NCBI RefSeq assembly: GCF_003955665.1 | Contig: NZ_RXHU01000050.1 | Span: 1-64,000 of the forward strand | Reading direction: 5' to 3' | Source: Paenibacillus whitsoniae | Lineage (GTDB): Bacteria; Bacillota; Bacilli; Paenibacillales; NBRC-103111 | Length of the DNA: 64,000 nt | Part shown: piece by piece, positions 39,029 to 46,610 of the stretch | How positions within the stretch are numbered: position 1 is the stretch's first letter | Layout of the letters: each line of letters starts with the position of its first letter | Program-made: the position numbers and the translations under genes | The notes under the pieces: generated by a model | Database searches by the model: none | What the model was told of the DNA's origin: nothing | Seen by the model: only the letters and a program-made list of their open reading frames with translations

Positions 39029-41041
39029 CTAGGAAAATAAACCGTGCTCGCGCAGCAGCCTAGCGGTCTCGCACGGATGGGAGATCGGAAAATGGTGCGC
39101 AGCTTCGATCGTCGCTGTCGGGATGGCGGCGCGGAGCTCCGCCGCCAGCGTGTGGTGATGATCCTGGGTGCCCCACAGGATCATGGCTTTCTCCCGCAGC
39201 GTGCTGAGCAGCTGCGGGGCCGGTGCAGCGGCGCGCTTCGCCAGCGCCGCGAGGGTGTCCGCCGTCGTCCGCCGCACGCGGGACGACCGCAGCTCTTGCA
39301 GGACATACGCGACATAGCCCTCCGGGATGTCGCGTATGTCCGCGAAGCAGCTCTGCGCCACGAGCTGCCGGCGCAGCCCGGCCTCGCGCAGGAAGCGCAG
39401 CGCGGCGGCGGTGAGGCGCGCGCTGCGGTACGTGCGCGCGGTCGTGAAGGCAGGCTGCAGCAGATGCAGCCTGTGGACGCGCCCCGGGACGCTGGCGGCG
39501 GCGAGGGCGGCCACGAGGCCGCCCAGCGAGTGCCCGACGAGCGTCACGGGCGCGGGAAAAGCGAGAATCGCTTGCACAAGCGATTCGACATGCCCCGCCA
39601 TCACGTCCGGGGCGTGATGGTACGGGCTGCGCCCGAAGCCTGGCAGGTCCACCAGGCAGACGTCGGCCTCGGGGAACTGCTCGGCCAGCGGAAGCAGGCA
39701 GTCGGCGCTGCTGAACGTGCCGTGGACGAACACGAGCGTGGGCATGGCGGCGGAATGGCCAGATCCAGCTCCGTCGTTTGGCAGCATCACTGTCTCGCAC
39801 GCGCTGATCGCCGGCTGCACCGGCGCAGCCGCTTCCCGGCCCCTGCGCACTCCTTCAGTTGCCTGTCGCGTTGTCTCCTCGGTCCAAGTCGTTTGTGCCG
39901 CCCCGAACGCTTCCCGGCCTCCACTTGCTCCGCGCTCCAGCGTCGCCAGCGGCCCGCGTTTCCCGCGCGTGTAGCCCTGCGGCATGGCCGGGTTCCCATG
40001 CTGCAGCCGATAATCCAAATCGGCAATCACAGAGGGCAGCATCTCGGCCTGTACCGCGGCAGGCATTCCGTGCGCCTGCTGCACGCGCTGCGTAGTGGAT
40101 AGTGGATACGGGGTCTCCCTCTCCACAATAAAATCCATCGACTCCGTAGGGACGCCCAGCTTGCGGCCAAGCGGCGTGCTCAGCAGCTTCGTCAGCAGCT
40201 TGGGCTTGATCGTGCCGATGGGCTTGCCGACGCGCAGTTCGCGGGCGATGCCGGCGACGAGCTTACCCATGGGCGGGCTCTCTTCCGCGGGATCGAGCAA
40301 ATAGTACGTCTGCGAGACAGGGGCGCTCTCCCCGGCCAGCGCGCAGATCATGCTTGCGGCATGATCGACATGGACGAGCGGCAGCCAATGGGTTGCGGCG
40401 CCCGGTACAATGCGCATGAGGCCGCGGCCCGCGGCGCCGACCAAAATGCCAAGCCCGCCCGTCTGTGGCGTATCCCCGGTTACGGAGCTGCCGATGACGA
40501 CGCTGGGGTGGACGACGGACAGCGGGAAGCCCAGCGCGCTGGCGCCTTCGCGAATCCGCAGATCAGCGAGGAACTTCATCTGCTCGTAAGGCGGGTAATG
40601 TGCTAACTGCTGGATAATGGCACCCGGCTGTCGGAAATTGTCCTCTGTAAAAGGGCTCTTAAACCCGACCACATGAATAAAATGGCGCAGCCCAGGCCCT
40701 TCATGTATGGTTTTGGCAAGCTTCAGCAGCTCATCCGCCGCTTCAAGAAACACCGTTCGCGCTTCCGTCTCGCTCAGCCGAATATCCATCGGGCCTCCGG
40801 CGTGAATGACAACTTCGGACGACAGCGCTTGGCTGCGGTCGAATTCACTGAGTCCCAGCTCCGGGAGGCTTAAATCGCCGAGTACAGGCACGCTCTTACG
40901 TAGTCCGAGACGCTCGCGCAGCGACTGCCACTTGGCCATCGACCGCACCAGCACGGTAACAACATGCCCCTCCTGTTCAAGCTGCTGAAGCAAAGGGGAG
41001 CCGATAAATCCCGTTCCACCAGTTAAAAAAATGTTTGCCAT
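39029..41041 (-). CDS. SDR-type reductase fused to alpha/beta hydrolase
   Basis: A 670-residue two-domain protein. Residues 1-360 form an extended/atypical NAD(P)-binding SDR: GGTGFIGSPLLQQL (GxxGxxG at 8-14), VVIHAGGPMDI, a Tyr-x-x-x-Lys pair in PPYEQMKFL, and SVVHPSVVIG. A low-complexity linker (about 365-430) leads to an alpha/beta hydrolase (about 432-668): VFVHGTFSSADCLLPL (oxyanion loop), nucleophile elbow GHSLGG (Ser about 506), ILWGTQDHHHT (acid) and HHFPISHP (His). Both domains look intact. The two activities suggest successive processing of a lipid or acyl intermediate, for example reduction then ester cleavage, but the substrate is unknown. It is preceded by a TetR gene and a matching operator. 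Confidence 0.9.
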   Translation of the reverse strand: MANIFLTGGTGFIGSPLLQQLEQEGHVVTVLVRSMAKWQSLRERLGLRKSVPVLGDLSLPELGLSEFDRSQALSSEVVIHAGGPMDIRLSETEARTVFLEAADELLKLAKTIHEGPGLRHFIHVVGFKSPFTEDNFRQPGAIIQQLAHYPPYEQMKFLADLRIREGASALGFPLSVVHPSVVIGSSVTGDTPQTGGLGILVGAAGRGLMRIVPGAATHWLPLVHVDHAASMICALAGESAPVSQTYYLLDPAEESPPMGKLVAGIARELRVGKPIGTIKPKLLTKLLSTPLGRKLGVPTESMDFIVERETPYPLSTTQRVQQAHGMPAAVQAEMLPSVIADLDYRLQHGNPAMPQGYTRGKRGPLATLERGASGGREAFGAAQTTWTEETTRQATEGVRRGREAAAPVQPAISACETVMLPNDGAGSGHSAAMPTLVFVHGTFSSADCLLPLAEQFPEADVCLVDLPGFGRSPYHHAPDVMAGHVESLVQAILAFPAPVTLVGHSLGGLVAALAAASVPGRVHRLHLLQPAFTTARTYRSARLTAAALRFLREAGLRRQLVAQSCFADIRDIPEGYVAYVLQELRSSRVRRTTADTLAALAKRAAAPAPQLLSTLREKAMILWGTQDHHHTLAAELRAAIPTATIEAAHHFPISHPCETARLLREHGLFS

Positions 41042-41067
41042 CTAGGAACACCTGCCTTTTGGATTTT

Positions 41068-41087
41068 TTAGTACTGTTTAGTGCTAA
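41068..41087 (-). promoter_or_regulatory. TetR operator copy 1 (fusion-gene promoter)
   Basis: TTAGTAC-N6-GTGCTAA, 27 bp upstream of the fusion gene start and in the gap after the TetR gene. Same 7-bp arms and 6-bp spacing as the copy at 41684-41703 (one base differs in an arm). Confidence 0.8.
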
Positions 41088-41102
41088 TTGTGATTAAAAA
41101 AA

Positions 41103-41681
41103 TTACTTTAGCAATAACGCTAAAGTAATGAGTGTCTGCTCCAGCAGCGCCGGATTCTGGCGGGCATGCTGCAGGAACAGCGCGCCTTCGATCGTGGAGA
41201 CGATCAGCCCGGCGACGGCGGGAACCGGCAGTTGTGCGGCAAATTCGCCGTTGCGAATGCCTTCATGCAGCATCGCTTCCACGGCTGCGGTCTGCGCTTC
41301 GAAAAAAGCGCCCACTTTGCGGCGCAGCGGCTCGGCTTCTGGCGGAAGCTGCGTGTACAGCGTCAGGAACGGGCACCCCGCGAGGGAGGAATCCTCCGGG
41401 GTGGCGACTTCTTTTAAAAACAAGGCAAACCGCTCATACACCTTTAGCTCCTGTCGCGCGAAAATATCCTGCATCTTCTCGTTGTAAGCGGCAATCAGCC
41501 CGTCAAGAATGGCGGCGAGCAGTTCATCTTTGCTTTTGAAGTAGTAGTAGATGTTGGTTTTGGCAACTTTGCTGGCAGCCACGATGTCGTCGATTGAGGT
41601 GGTAAGATAGCCTCTCGTCAGGAACAGCGTCATGGCGGTACGGAGGACGACGTCGCGATTGGATGGTTTTGTCTTTTTCAT
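41103..41681 (-). CDS. TetR-family transcriptional regulator
   Basis: A 192-residue repressor. The N-terminal HTH reads RDVVLRTAMTLFLTRGYLTTSIDDIVAASKVAKTNIYYYFKSKDELLAAILDGL, a clear TetR domain (about 8-60); the C-terminal ligand domain (about 80-190) is helical and includes CPFLTLYTQLPPEAEPLRRKVGAFFEAQ. It belongs to the group with a C-terminal domain like YxaF/LmrA-type drug or lipid sensors (by pattern only). The ATG at 41679-41681 overlaps the upstream operator region by 2 bp. Matching operators before itself and before the fusion gene imply autoregulation and control of the fusion gene. Confidence 0.92.
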   Translation of the reverse strand: MKKTKPSNRDVVLRTAMTLFLTRGYLTTSIDDIVAASKVAKTNIYYYFKSKDELLAAILDGLIAAYNEKMQDIFARQELKVYERFALFLKEVATPEDSSLAGCPFLTLYTQLPPEAEPLRRKVGAFFEAQTAAVEAMLHEGIRNGEFAAQLPVPAVAGLIVSTIEGALFLQHARQNPALLEQTLITLALLLK

Positions 41682-41683
41682 GA

Positions 41684-41703
41684 TTAGTACTATACGGTAC
41701 TAA
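41684..41703 (-). promoter_or_regulatory. TetR operator copy 2 (own promoter)
   Basis: TTAGTAC-TATACG-GTACTAA, a perfect 7-bp inverted repeat 3 bp upstream of the TetR ATG. Confidence 0.82.
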
Positions 41704-41787
41704 ACGGAGTGTTGTCAATAGGGGTGGTGATCGAGGGCGGTGAGAGCCCGGGTCCCATCCAAAGCGCCCAGCCTGCATCCAGCAACT

Positions 41788-41830
41788 ACAAAAAAAATCC
41801 CGCCCCAGCGCAAAGCTGAGACGGGATTTT
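41788..41830 (-). terminator. xylA terminator
   Basis: AAAATCCCG and CGGGATTTT arms enclose an inner CAGC/GCTG stem; eight T residues follow on the minus strand. It lies 27 bp after the xylA stop. Confidence 0.9.
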
Positions 41831-41856
41831 GGAGTTAAAATGGTTGGTCTTACCTC

Positions 41857-43176
41857 TTACGCGTTCGTCAAATACTGATTCACCGTCGCCTTGATCAGTT
41901 CGAGGCGGCCGGATTGGTTCTTGATTGGGCCGTTGTTCGCCAACGCGTAAGCTTCAAGGGACTTGAAGTCCGCTTTGCCAGCGACGATGTCGGCACCGAT
42001 GCCGGACTTGAAGGAGCCGTAGCGTGCGTCAAGAATATTGTCGAACACTTTGTCTTCAATCAGCTTCGCCGCCACTTGCAAACCGCGGGCAAAAGCATCC
42101 ATCCCTGCGATATGCGCGTACACGACATCGATCGGCTCGAAGGAGGTACGGCGCACTTTGGCGTCAAAGTTCACGCCGCCGCTTCCGATGCCGTTCTCGT
42201 TCAGCAGGATTTCGTACATCGCCATGGTTGTCGCGTACAGATCCGTCGGGAACTCGTCGGTATCCCAGCCGAGCAGCAGGTCGCCTTGGTTGGCGTCGAT
42301 GGAGCCGAGGATGCCGTTCAGACGTGCGACGCGCAGCTCGTGCTCGAACGTGTGACCCGCGAGCGTGGCGTGGTTCGCTTCCAGGTTCAATTTGAAGTAA
42401 GGGAGCAGGTCGTATTTTTGCAGGAAAGAAAGCGTCGTCGCCGCATCAAAATCATACTGGTGCTTGGACGGCTCTTTCGGCTTAGGCTCGATCAGGAATT
42501 GACCGGTGAAGCCGATTTCCTTCGCATACGCAACCGCCATGTGCAGGAAGCGCGCCAGGTTATCGAGCTCGAGGCCCATGTCCGTGTTGAGCAGCGTCTC
42601 GTAGCCTTCACGGCCGCCCCAGAAAACGTAGTTTTCGGCGCCGAGTTCTTTGGCGTGATCTAGCGCTTTTTTCACTTGAGCAGCCGCATAAGCAAAAACT
42701 TCCGCATTGTTCGTCGTCGCCGCACCGTGCACAAAGCGAGGGTTGGTGAACATGTTCGCCGTGTTCCACAGCAGTTTTTTGCCGGTGGCGTTCATCTTGT
42801 CTTTAATGAGAGCGACGATTTCGTCAAGGTTCGCATTCGTTTCTTGCAGCGTGCTGCCTTCCGGCGCGATGTCGCGGTCATGGAACGCGAAATACTCGAC
42901 ACCGAGGATGTTCAGCAGCTCGAAGCACGCTTCAACGCGGGCTTTGGCCAGTTCCATGCCGTCGTATTGGTCCCATGCACGGATGTTGGTGCCAGCGCCG
43001 AACGGATCGGAACCGTTTGCCGAAAAAGAGTGCCAGTAAGCGACGGCGAAGCGCAGGTGATCTTTCATCGTTTTGCCCAGAACGACTTGCTCGGGATTGT
43101 AGAATTTAAAAGAAAGCGGATTCACAGATGCCGGACCTTCATACTGAATCGGTTGAACGTTATCAAAATAGCTCAT
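41857..43176 (-). CDS. xylA: xylose isomerase
   Basis: A 439-residue metal-dependent isomerase converting D-xylose to D-xylulose in the cytosol. Class II features: SYFDNVQPIQYEGP, LRFAVAYWHSFSANGSDPFG, FHDRDIAPEG (catalytic His and Asp), LLWNTANMFTNPRFVHGA, FWGGREGYETLLNTDM, LIEPKPKEPSKHQYDFD, LEANHATLAGHTFEHELR, SIDANQGDLLLGWDTDEFP and GGVNFDAKVRR hold the two-metal ligands. The start at MSYFDN has GGAGG upstream; the in-frame ATG at 43191 overlaps that ribosome site. It diverges from xylR with the operator in the gap. No xylulokinase gene follows in the window; a terminator ends the transcript. Confidence 0.96.
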   Translation of the reverse strand: MSYFDNVQPIQYEGPASVNPLSFKFYNPEQVVLGKTMKDHLRFAVAYWHSFSANGSDPFGAGTNIRAWDQYDGMELAKARVEACFELLNILGVEYFAFHDRDIAPEGSTLQETNANLDEIVALIKDKMNATGKKLLWNTANMFTNPRFVHGAATTNNAEVFAYAAAQVKKALDHAKELGAENYVFWGGREGYETLLNTDMGLELDNLARFLHMAVAYAKEIGFTGQFLIEPKPKEPSKHQYDFDAATTLSFLQKYDLLPYFKLNLEANHATLAGHTFEHELRVARLNGILGSIDANQGDLLLGWDTDEFPTDLYATTMAMYEILLNENGIGSGGVNFDAKVRRTSFEPIDVVYAHIAGMDAFARGLQVAAKLIEDKVFDNILDARYGSFKSGIGADIVAGKADFKSLEAYALANNGPIKNQSGRLELIKATVNQYLTNA

Positions 43177-43238
43177 GTGTGCAGCCTCCATAAGATAGGG
43201 TGATGATGCCTGATGGAGCCATCATACCACCAAACGAA

Positions 43239-43265
43239 AAGTTTGTAAATTCATTAAACAAACTT
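43239..43265 (-). promoter_or_regulatory. XylR operator
   Basis: AAGTTTGT and ACAAACTT arms (43239-43246, 43258-43265) with 11 bp between them match the B. subtilis xyl operator arms (AGTTTGTT...AACAAACT). It sits in the xylA-xylR intergenic region, 63 bp from the xylA ATG. Confidence 0.85.
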
Positions 43266-43347
43266 AGTTCGTGCGTCGCACACTTTTTTCTGATAGAATC
43301 AGGTTCATAGTCGAATTTTGGACGCAAAAGGTACGGCAGGAGGCATT

Positions 43348-44532
43348 ATGAAACAGACTGGCGATTTGAATCTGGTGAAAAAAATCAATAAAACGATCGT
43401 GCTGAACCACATCCGCACGGACTCTCCGATCTCTCGCGCGCGGATCGCGGAGGTGACGGGGCTGACGAAGGCGACGGTGTCGAGCCTGGTGAATGAACTG
43501 CTGGAGAGCAGCCTCGTAGAGGAGATCGGCGCGGGCGAGTCGAGCGGCGGGCGGAAGCCGATGATGCTGCTTTTTAAAGGGACGGCGGGGTATGCGATCG
43601 GGGTCGATCTGGGCGTGCACGATATACTGGCCGTGCTGACGGATTTGAACGGCGCGATTGTGCGGGAGCTGCGCGTGCAGCATGATAATGCGTCGGTGGA
43701 CGCTGTGATCGCTCAGTTGAAGGCGGTGATTCGCGAACTGGTGGAGAGTGCGCCGCAGAGCGTCTACAGCGTCATCGGGATCGGCCTCGGCGTGCCGGGG
43801 ATTTGCGATGAGGAGGGACGGCTGCTGTTCGCACCGAATCTCGGTTGGGAGAATGTACCGCTGCAAGCCGAGCTGGAGGCGGAGTTCGGGCTGCCCGTTA
43901 CGATCGACAATGAGGCGAATGCCGGCGCGGTCGGAGAAAAGCAATTCGGCGCAGGCAAGGACACGGCGCATCTCGTCTATGTGTCAATCGGCATGGGGAT
44001 CGGCGCCGGGATGATTATTCGCGGGGAGTTGTACCGCGGGGCGACGGGGTTCTCGGGCGAGATCGGGCATATCTCGATTCAGCATGACGGGCCGCAGTGC
44101 CGCTGCGGCAGTCTGGGCTGCTGGGAGCTGTACGCCTCGGAGCAGGCGCTGCTTGATCAGGCGCGAGCAGAACTGGGCGGAGATTCGGCATCAGCGATGG
44201 ACTTGGACGGGCTGCTTGCGCGGGCGGCGGATGGCGAGGCGGCGGTCATTCGGCTTTTTGAGCGGTTGGGCTACTATCTGGGGGTAGGCGTCGTCAACAT
44301 CATCAACGCGTACAATCCTTCGTATATTATTCTCGGCGGACGTCTGGCCAAAGGGGAAAAGTGGCTGATGAAGCCTCTGCTCGAAGCAGTCGAGCGGCGT
44401 TCGCTGCCGCATCCGCGTGCGGGACTTCGCGTGGAATTCTCGGGGCTTGGCGACCGTTCGACGGTGCTCGGAGCGGCGTCTTTTGCGGTGGCGAAGTTTT
44501 TTGCCTCGACGACGGTGACCGTAGAAGCATGA
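43348..44532 (+). CDS. xylR: xylose repressor, ROK family
   Basis: A 394-residue ROK regulator: winged HTH (about 10-75, NHIRTDSPISRARIAEVTGLTKATVSSLVNELL) and a ROK sugar-kinase-like domain that binds xylose. The ROK marks are GVDLGVHDI, GIGLGVPGICD, the VTIDNEANAGAVGEKQFG and MGIGAGMII phosphate-loop-like strands, and the zinc motif GPQCRCGSLGCWE. Xylose binding should release DNA and turn on xylA. The start MKQTGDLN has GGAGG 6 bp upstream; the frame is open further up without support. Divergent to xylA over 171 bp with the operator between. Confidence 0.93.
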   Translation: MKQTGDLNLVKKINKTIVLNHIRTDSPISRARIAEVTGLTKATVSSLVNELLESSLVEEIGAGESSGGRKPMMLLFKGTAGYAIGVDLGVHDILAVLTDLNGAIVRELRVQHDNASVDAVIAQLKAVIRELVESAPQSVYSVIGIGLGVPGICDEEGRLLFAPNLGWENVPLQAELEAEFGLPVTIDNEANAGAVGEKQFGAGKDTAHLVYVSIGMGIGAGMIIRGELYRGATGFSGEIGHISIQHDGPQCRCGSLGCWELYASEQALLDQARAELGGDSASAMDLDGLLARAADGEAAVIRLFERLGYYLGVGVVNIINAYNPSYIILGGRLAKGEKWLMKPLLEAVERRSLPHPRAGLRVEFSGLGDRSTVLGAASFAVAKFFASTTVTVEA

Positions 44533-44616
44533 AAATGATTGAAAATTTCCATTGACCTGAACGTTGGTCGTTTTGTAGAATGGGTAGAGTTTGATAAAAA
44601 AGGACGGGAACCAACG

Positions 44617-45111
44617 ATGCTTCTGCGTTCACTTGTTGTATGCTGCTACTTGATGGGAGCTTATTGGGCCTCCTATCACTTCCCATCAATGAAGATGGTG
44701 TTTTATCCGACGCTCGGGGCATTCAGTTTTCTGTTCATGCATCGCGTGCATAAAATTAAAGAGATTCGCCTCATCATCTTCGGCGCTTTGATTGCTGTGA
44801 CGATGGGTAGTGTGTTTTATTCGATTAGTCACGGGGCGATTTCGTTCTTCCTGACGGCGCTGGTGACAATTACGTTGATTCAGTTTTTCAAATGGAATGC
44901 AGCGCCGATTCTGGCGGTTTCCTTTGTCCCCTTCTTTGCTCATCCCGTTTCGATATGGGTGCTGCCGATTGCGGTGTTCGTATCGCTGTGCGGTTTGATG
45001 CTGTCGATGTGGCTGATTGGCAGAGTGGAGCGTTCCGGGTGGTATGCATCCGTTACGCAGCGGCTTTCGTCTCTGCGCGGCGGTTACGAGTCTGTACAGA
45101 AAGAAGTATAG
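44617..45111 (+). CDS. small integral membrane protein, unknown
   Basis: A 164-residue protein with about five hydrophobic segments (VVCCYLMGAYWASYHF, VFYPTLGAFSFLFMH, IIFGALIAVTMGSVFYSI, ISFFLTALVTITLIQFF, VLPIAVFVSLCGLMLSMWLIG) and a basic C-tail. The pattern 'P.LGA...' and 'WNAAPILAVSFVPFFAHPVS' is reminiscent of HPP or aromatic-acid exporter-like proteins, but I cannot assign it. AGGACGGGAA precedes the ATG at 44617; the upstream frame includes non-protein-like sequence. It follows xylR by 84 bp, so xylR read-through is possible. A strong terminator follows. Confidence 0.75.
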   Translation: MLLRSLVVCCYLMGAYWASYHFPSMKMVFYPTLGAFSFLFMHRVHKIKEIRLIIFGALIAVTMGSVFYSISHGAISFFLTALVTITLIQFFKWNAAPILAVSFVPFFAHPVSIWVLPIAVFVSLCGLMLSMWLIGRVERSGWYASVTQRLSSLRGGYESVQKEV

Positions 45112-45118
45112 TTTGATG

Positions 45119-45153
45119 GAAAAAGCGATCAGCCTGCGGCTGACGCTTTTTAT
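45119..45153 (+). terminator. terminator of the 44617 membrane gene
   Basis: AAAAGCG-A-TCAGCC-TGC-GGCTGA-CGCTTTT, then TATTAT; 8 bp after the stop. Confidence 0.9.
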
Positions 45154-45298
45154 TATGCCGGAATGCGGTGAGCTGCGGTGATGTAAGAAACGGGTAAGTG
45201 AGCTGCGTATGAGGTTAGGACAAGGCGATTGTGATAGCAAGGCAATGGCGGCCATGGAGCTGGACTATGGTGGAGATGGCAACAGGGGGCGCGGTGCG

Positions 45299-45487
45299 AA
45301 CTGGAAAACCTCCAGCTCATTCCGCTCCGAATGGAGGAATGGCGAGTCTGAACTGGAAAACCTCCAGTTAATATGAAGGGAATGCGCTGAAATCAGGCGA
45401 TTCGGCCTGAATAAACGGGAGAAATTCCAGTTGAAGCATGCCAACTGCGGGAAAATGGCAAAATGAGATGGAGAAATTCCATCTCGT
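45299..45487. repeat. palindromic repeat cluster (CTGGAAAACCTCCAG / GAGATGGAGAAATTCCATCTC)
   Basis: Two copies of ACTGGAAAACCTCCAG (about 45300 and 45352) and two of GGAGAAATTCCA-type palindromes (about 45418 and 45468) fall in one gap before the Crp/Fnr gene. They look like a third short dispersed hairpin family. No coding signs. Confidence 0.7.
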
Positions 45488-45553
45488 GGTTTTAGCAAGC
45501 TGTCGCGCGGCCGGCCAGGCTGCATGTCGAAAGAAGGAGGGGGGCAGGTTACG

Positions 45554-46057
45554 ATGAGGCTGCATAAAGGAGAAACCTTGTTCCGCCAAGGGGAAACAGG
45601 GCCGCTGTACAAGCTGGAATCCGGCTTGCTCAAAATCGTGCGCATCCAGGAGGACGGGAACACGCATCTGGTGAATCTGATCGTGCCCGGGGAGACGATT
45701 CCCCACCATTCGCTGATCTCGCCGGGGGCGTATCACGGCACGGCTATCGCACTCGTCGCGTGCGACATCCAATTGCTCCCCGCCGCGCAGTGGTACGCGG
45801 AGCTGGAGGGCGATCCCGCGCAGTACCGCGCGATCGCACGGCAGTTGCAGGACAAGCTGCGCATGATGCAGCAGCGCATCGACCAGCTGACCGCCGTAGC
45901 CCCTGCGGCAAAGCTCCAAAAGTTGGAGAGCTGGTTCCGGCAGTACATCGGTGATCTGAAACTGACCGACGTGCTGACGCAGGAGGAGATCGGTCAGTTT
46001 ATCGGGCTGCGCCGGGAGACTGTGAATCGCTTGCTGCGCGAGAGCGGGAGGAAGTAG
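45554..46057 (+). CDS. Crp/Fnr-family transcriptional regulator, short form
   Basis: A 167-residue regulator: cyclic-nucleotide-binding-like beta barrel (about 1-85, MRLHKGETLFRQGETGPLYKLESGLLKIVRI), a long dimer helix (YRAIARQLQDKLRMMQQRIDQLT) and a Crp-type HTH (LTQEEIGQFIGLRRETVNRLLRESGRK). Usual family length is 210-230, so both ends are trimmed: no N-terminal extension and nothing after the recognition helix. Only one Cys (ACDI) is present, so it cannot hold the Fe-S cluster of true Fnr; a haem or other ligand is possible. GGAGGGG about 12 bp upstream supports the ATG at 45554; 45524 is an alternative. It lies near hmp, which has an FNR-type site. Confidence 0.85.
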   Translation: MRLHKGETLFRQGETGPLYKLESGLLKIVRIQEDGNTHLVNLIVPGETIPHHSLISPGAYHGTAIALVACDIQLLPAAQWYAELEGDPAQYRAIARQLQDKLRMMQQRIDQLTAVAPAAKLQKLESWFRQYIGDLKLTDVLTQEEIGQFIGLRRETVNRLLRESGRK

Positions 46058-46330
46058 CGTAACCGTAACGGAAGCGAAGCATGAGCATTTCAACGAACAA
46101 GCAAGCTGCGCAACCCCGTCGTTCCCCACAGAAGAGCCGATCCCCGGCCTAACTAGTGGAAATTGTAACGGAGGCGCAGCACAAGTCTCTCCAACGAACA
46201 AGCAAGCTAGTCAACCCCCTCGTTCCCTATCCAAAGAGCCGATCCCCGGCCTAACTAGCCATAATCGGAACGGAAGCGCAGTACGAGTACGTCAACGAAC
46301 AAGCAAGCTAGTGAACCCCATCGTTCCCCC
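46058..46330. repeat. tandem repeat, three units of about 102 bp
   Basis: Units begin near 46058, 46157 and 46259 and share ACGGAAGCGCAG, TCAACGAACAAGCAAGCTAG, CCCCGTCGTTCCC and GAGCCGATCCCCGGCCTAAC; the third is cut short at about 46330. Each unit has diverged by a modest number of bases. The first starts right at the Crp/Fnr stop. No reading frame persists across it. Confidence 0.85.
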
Positions 46331-46394
46331 GAACCATAGAGCGCAATTTCATGCCTACTTTTGGGCTGGAATGGAATCGGCAGGCGCCAAAAAC

Positions 46395-46580
46395 TGCGAT
46401 TATGCAGGAATTTCAGCTTATCTTCTTCGATTTCGCGAAATGCCTGCGATTTGGCAGGTTTTTATCCCGAATGGGGCTAGAATGGCTTGGAAATAGGAAA
46501 AAACCTGCTTATCTGCAGGCATTTCCTTCATTCGGCTAAAAAAATGAAAAATTCCTGCCGTTTCGCAGGAATTTTTCGAA
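46395..46580. repeat. second CCTGC-N6-GCAGG repeat cluster
   Basis: CCTGC-gatttg-GCAGG (about 46443), CCTGC-ttatct-GCAGG (about 46504), AATTCCTGC-cgtttc-GCAGGAATT (46551-46574), and half-site TGCAGGAATTTCAG near 46403. Same family as 4.36-4.54 kb. The last hairpin, with its T run, may serve as the hmp terminator. Confidence 0.8.
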
Positions 46581-46610
46581 CAAGCTTCTATGATTATGAG
46601 AGCAATCGTG

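Noticed and set aside
39044..40102. 352-codon plus frame opposite the SDR-hydrolase gene
   Set aside because: Arg/Ala-rich shadow in a GC-rich gene; the reverse-strand frame has intact catalytic motifs.
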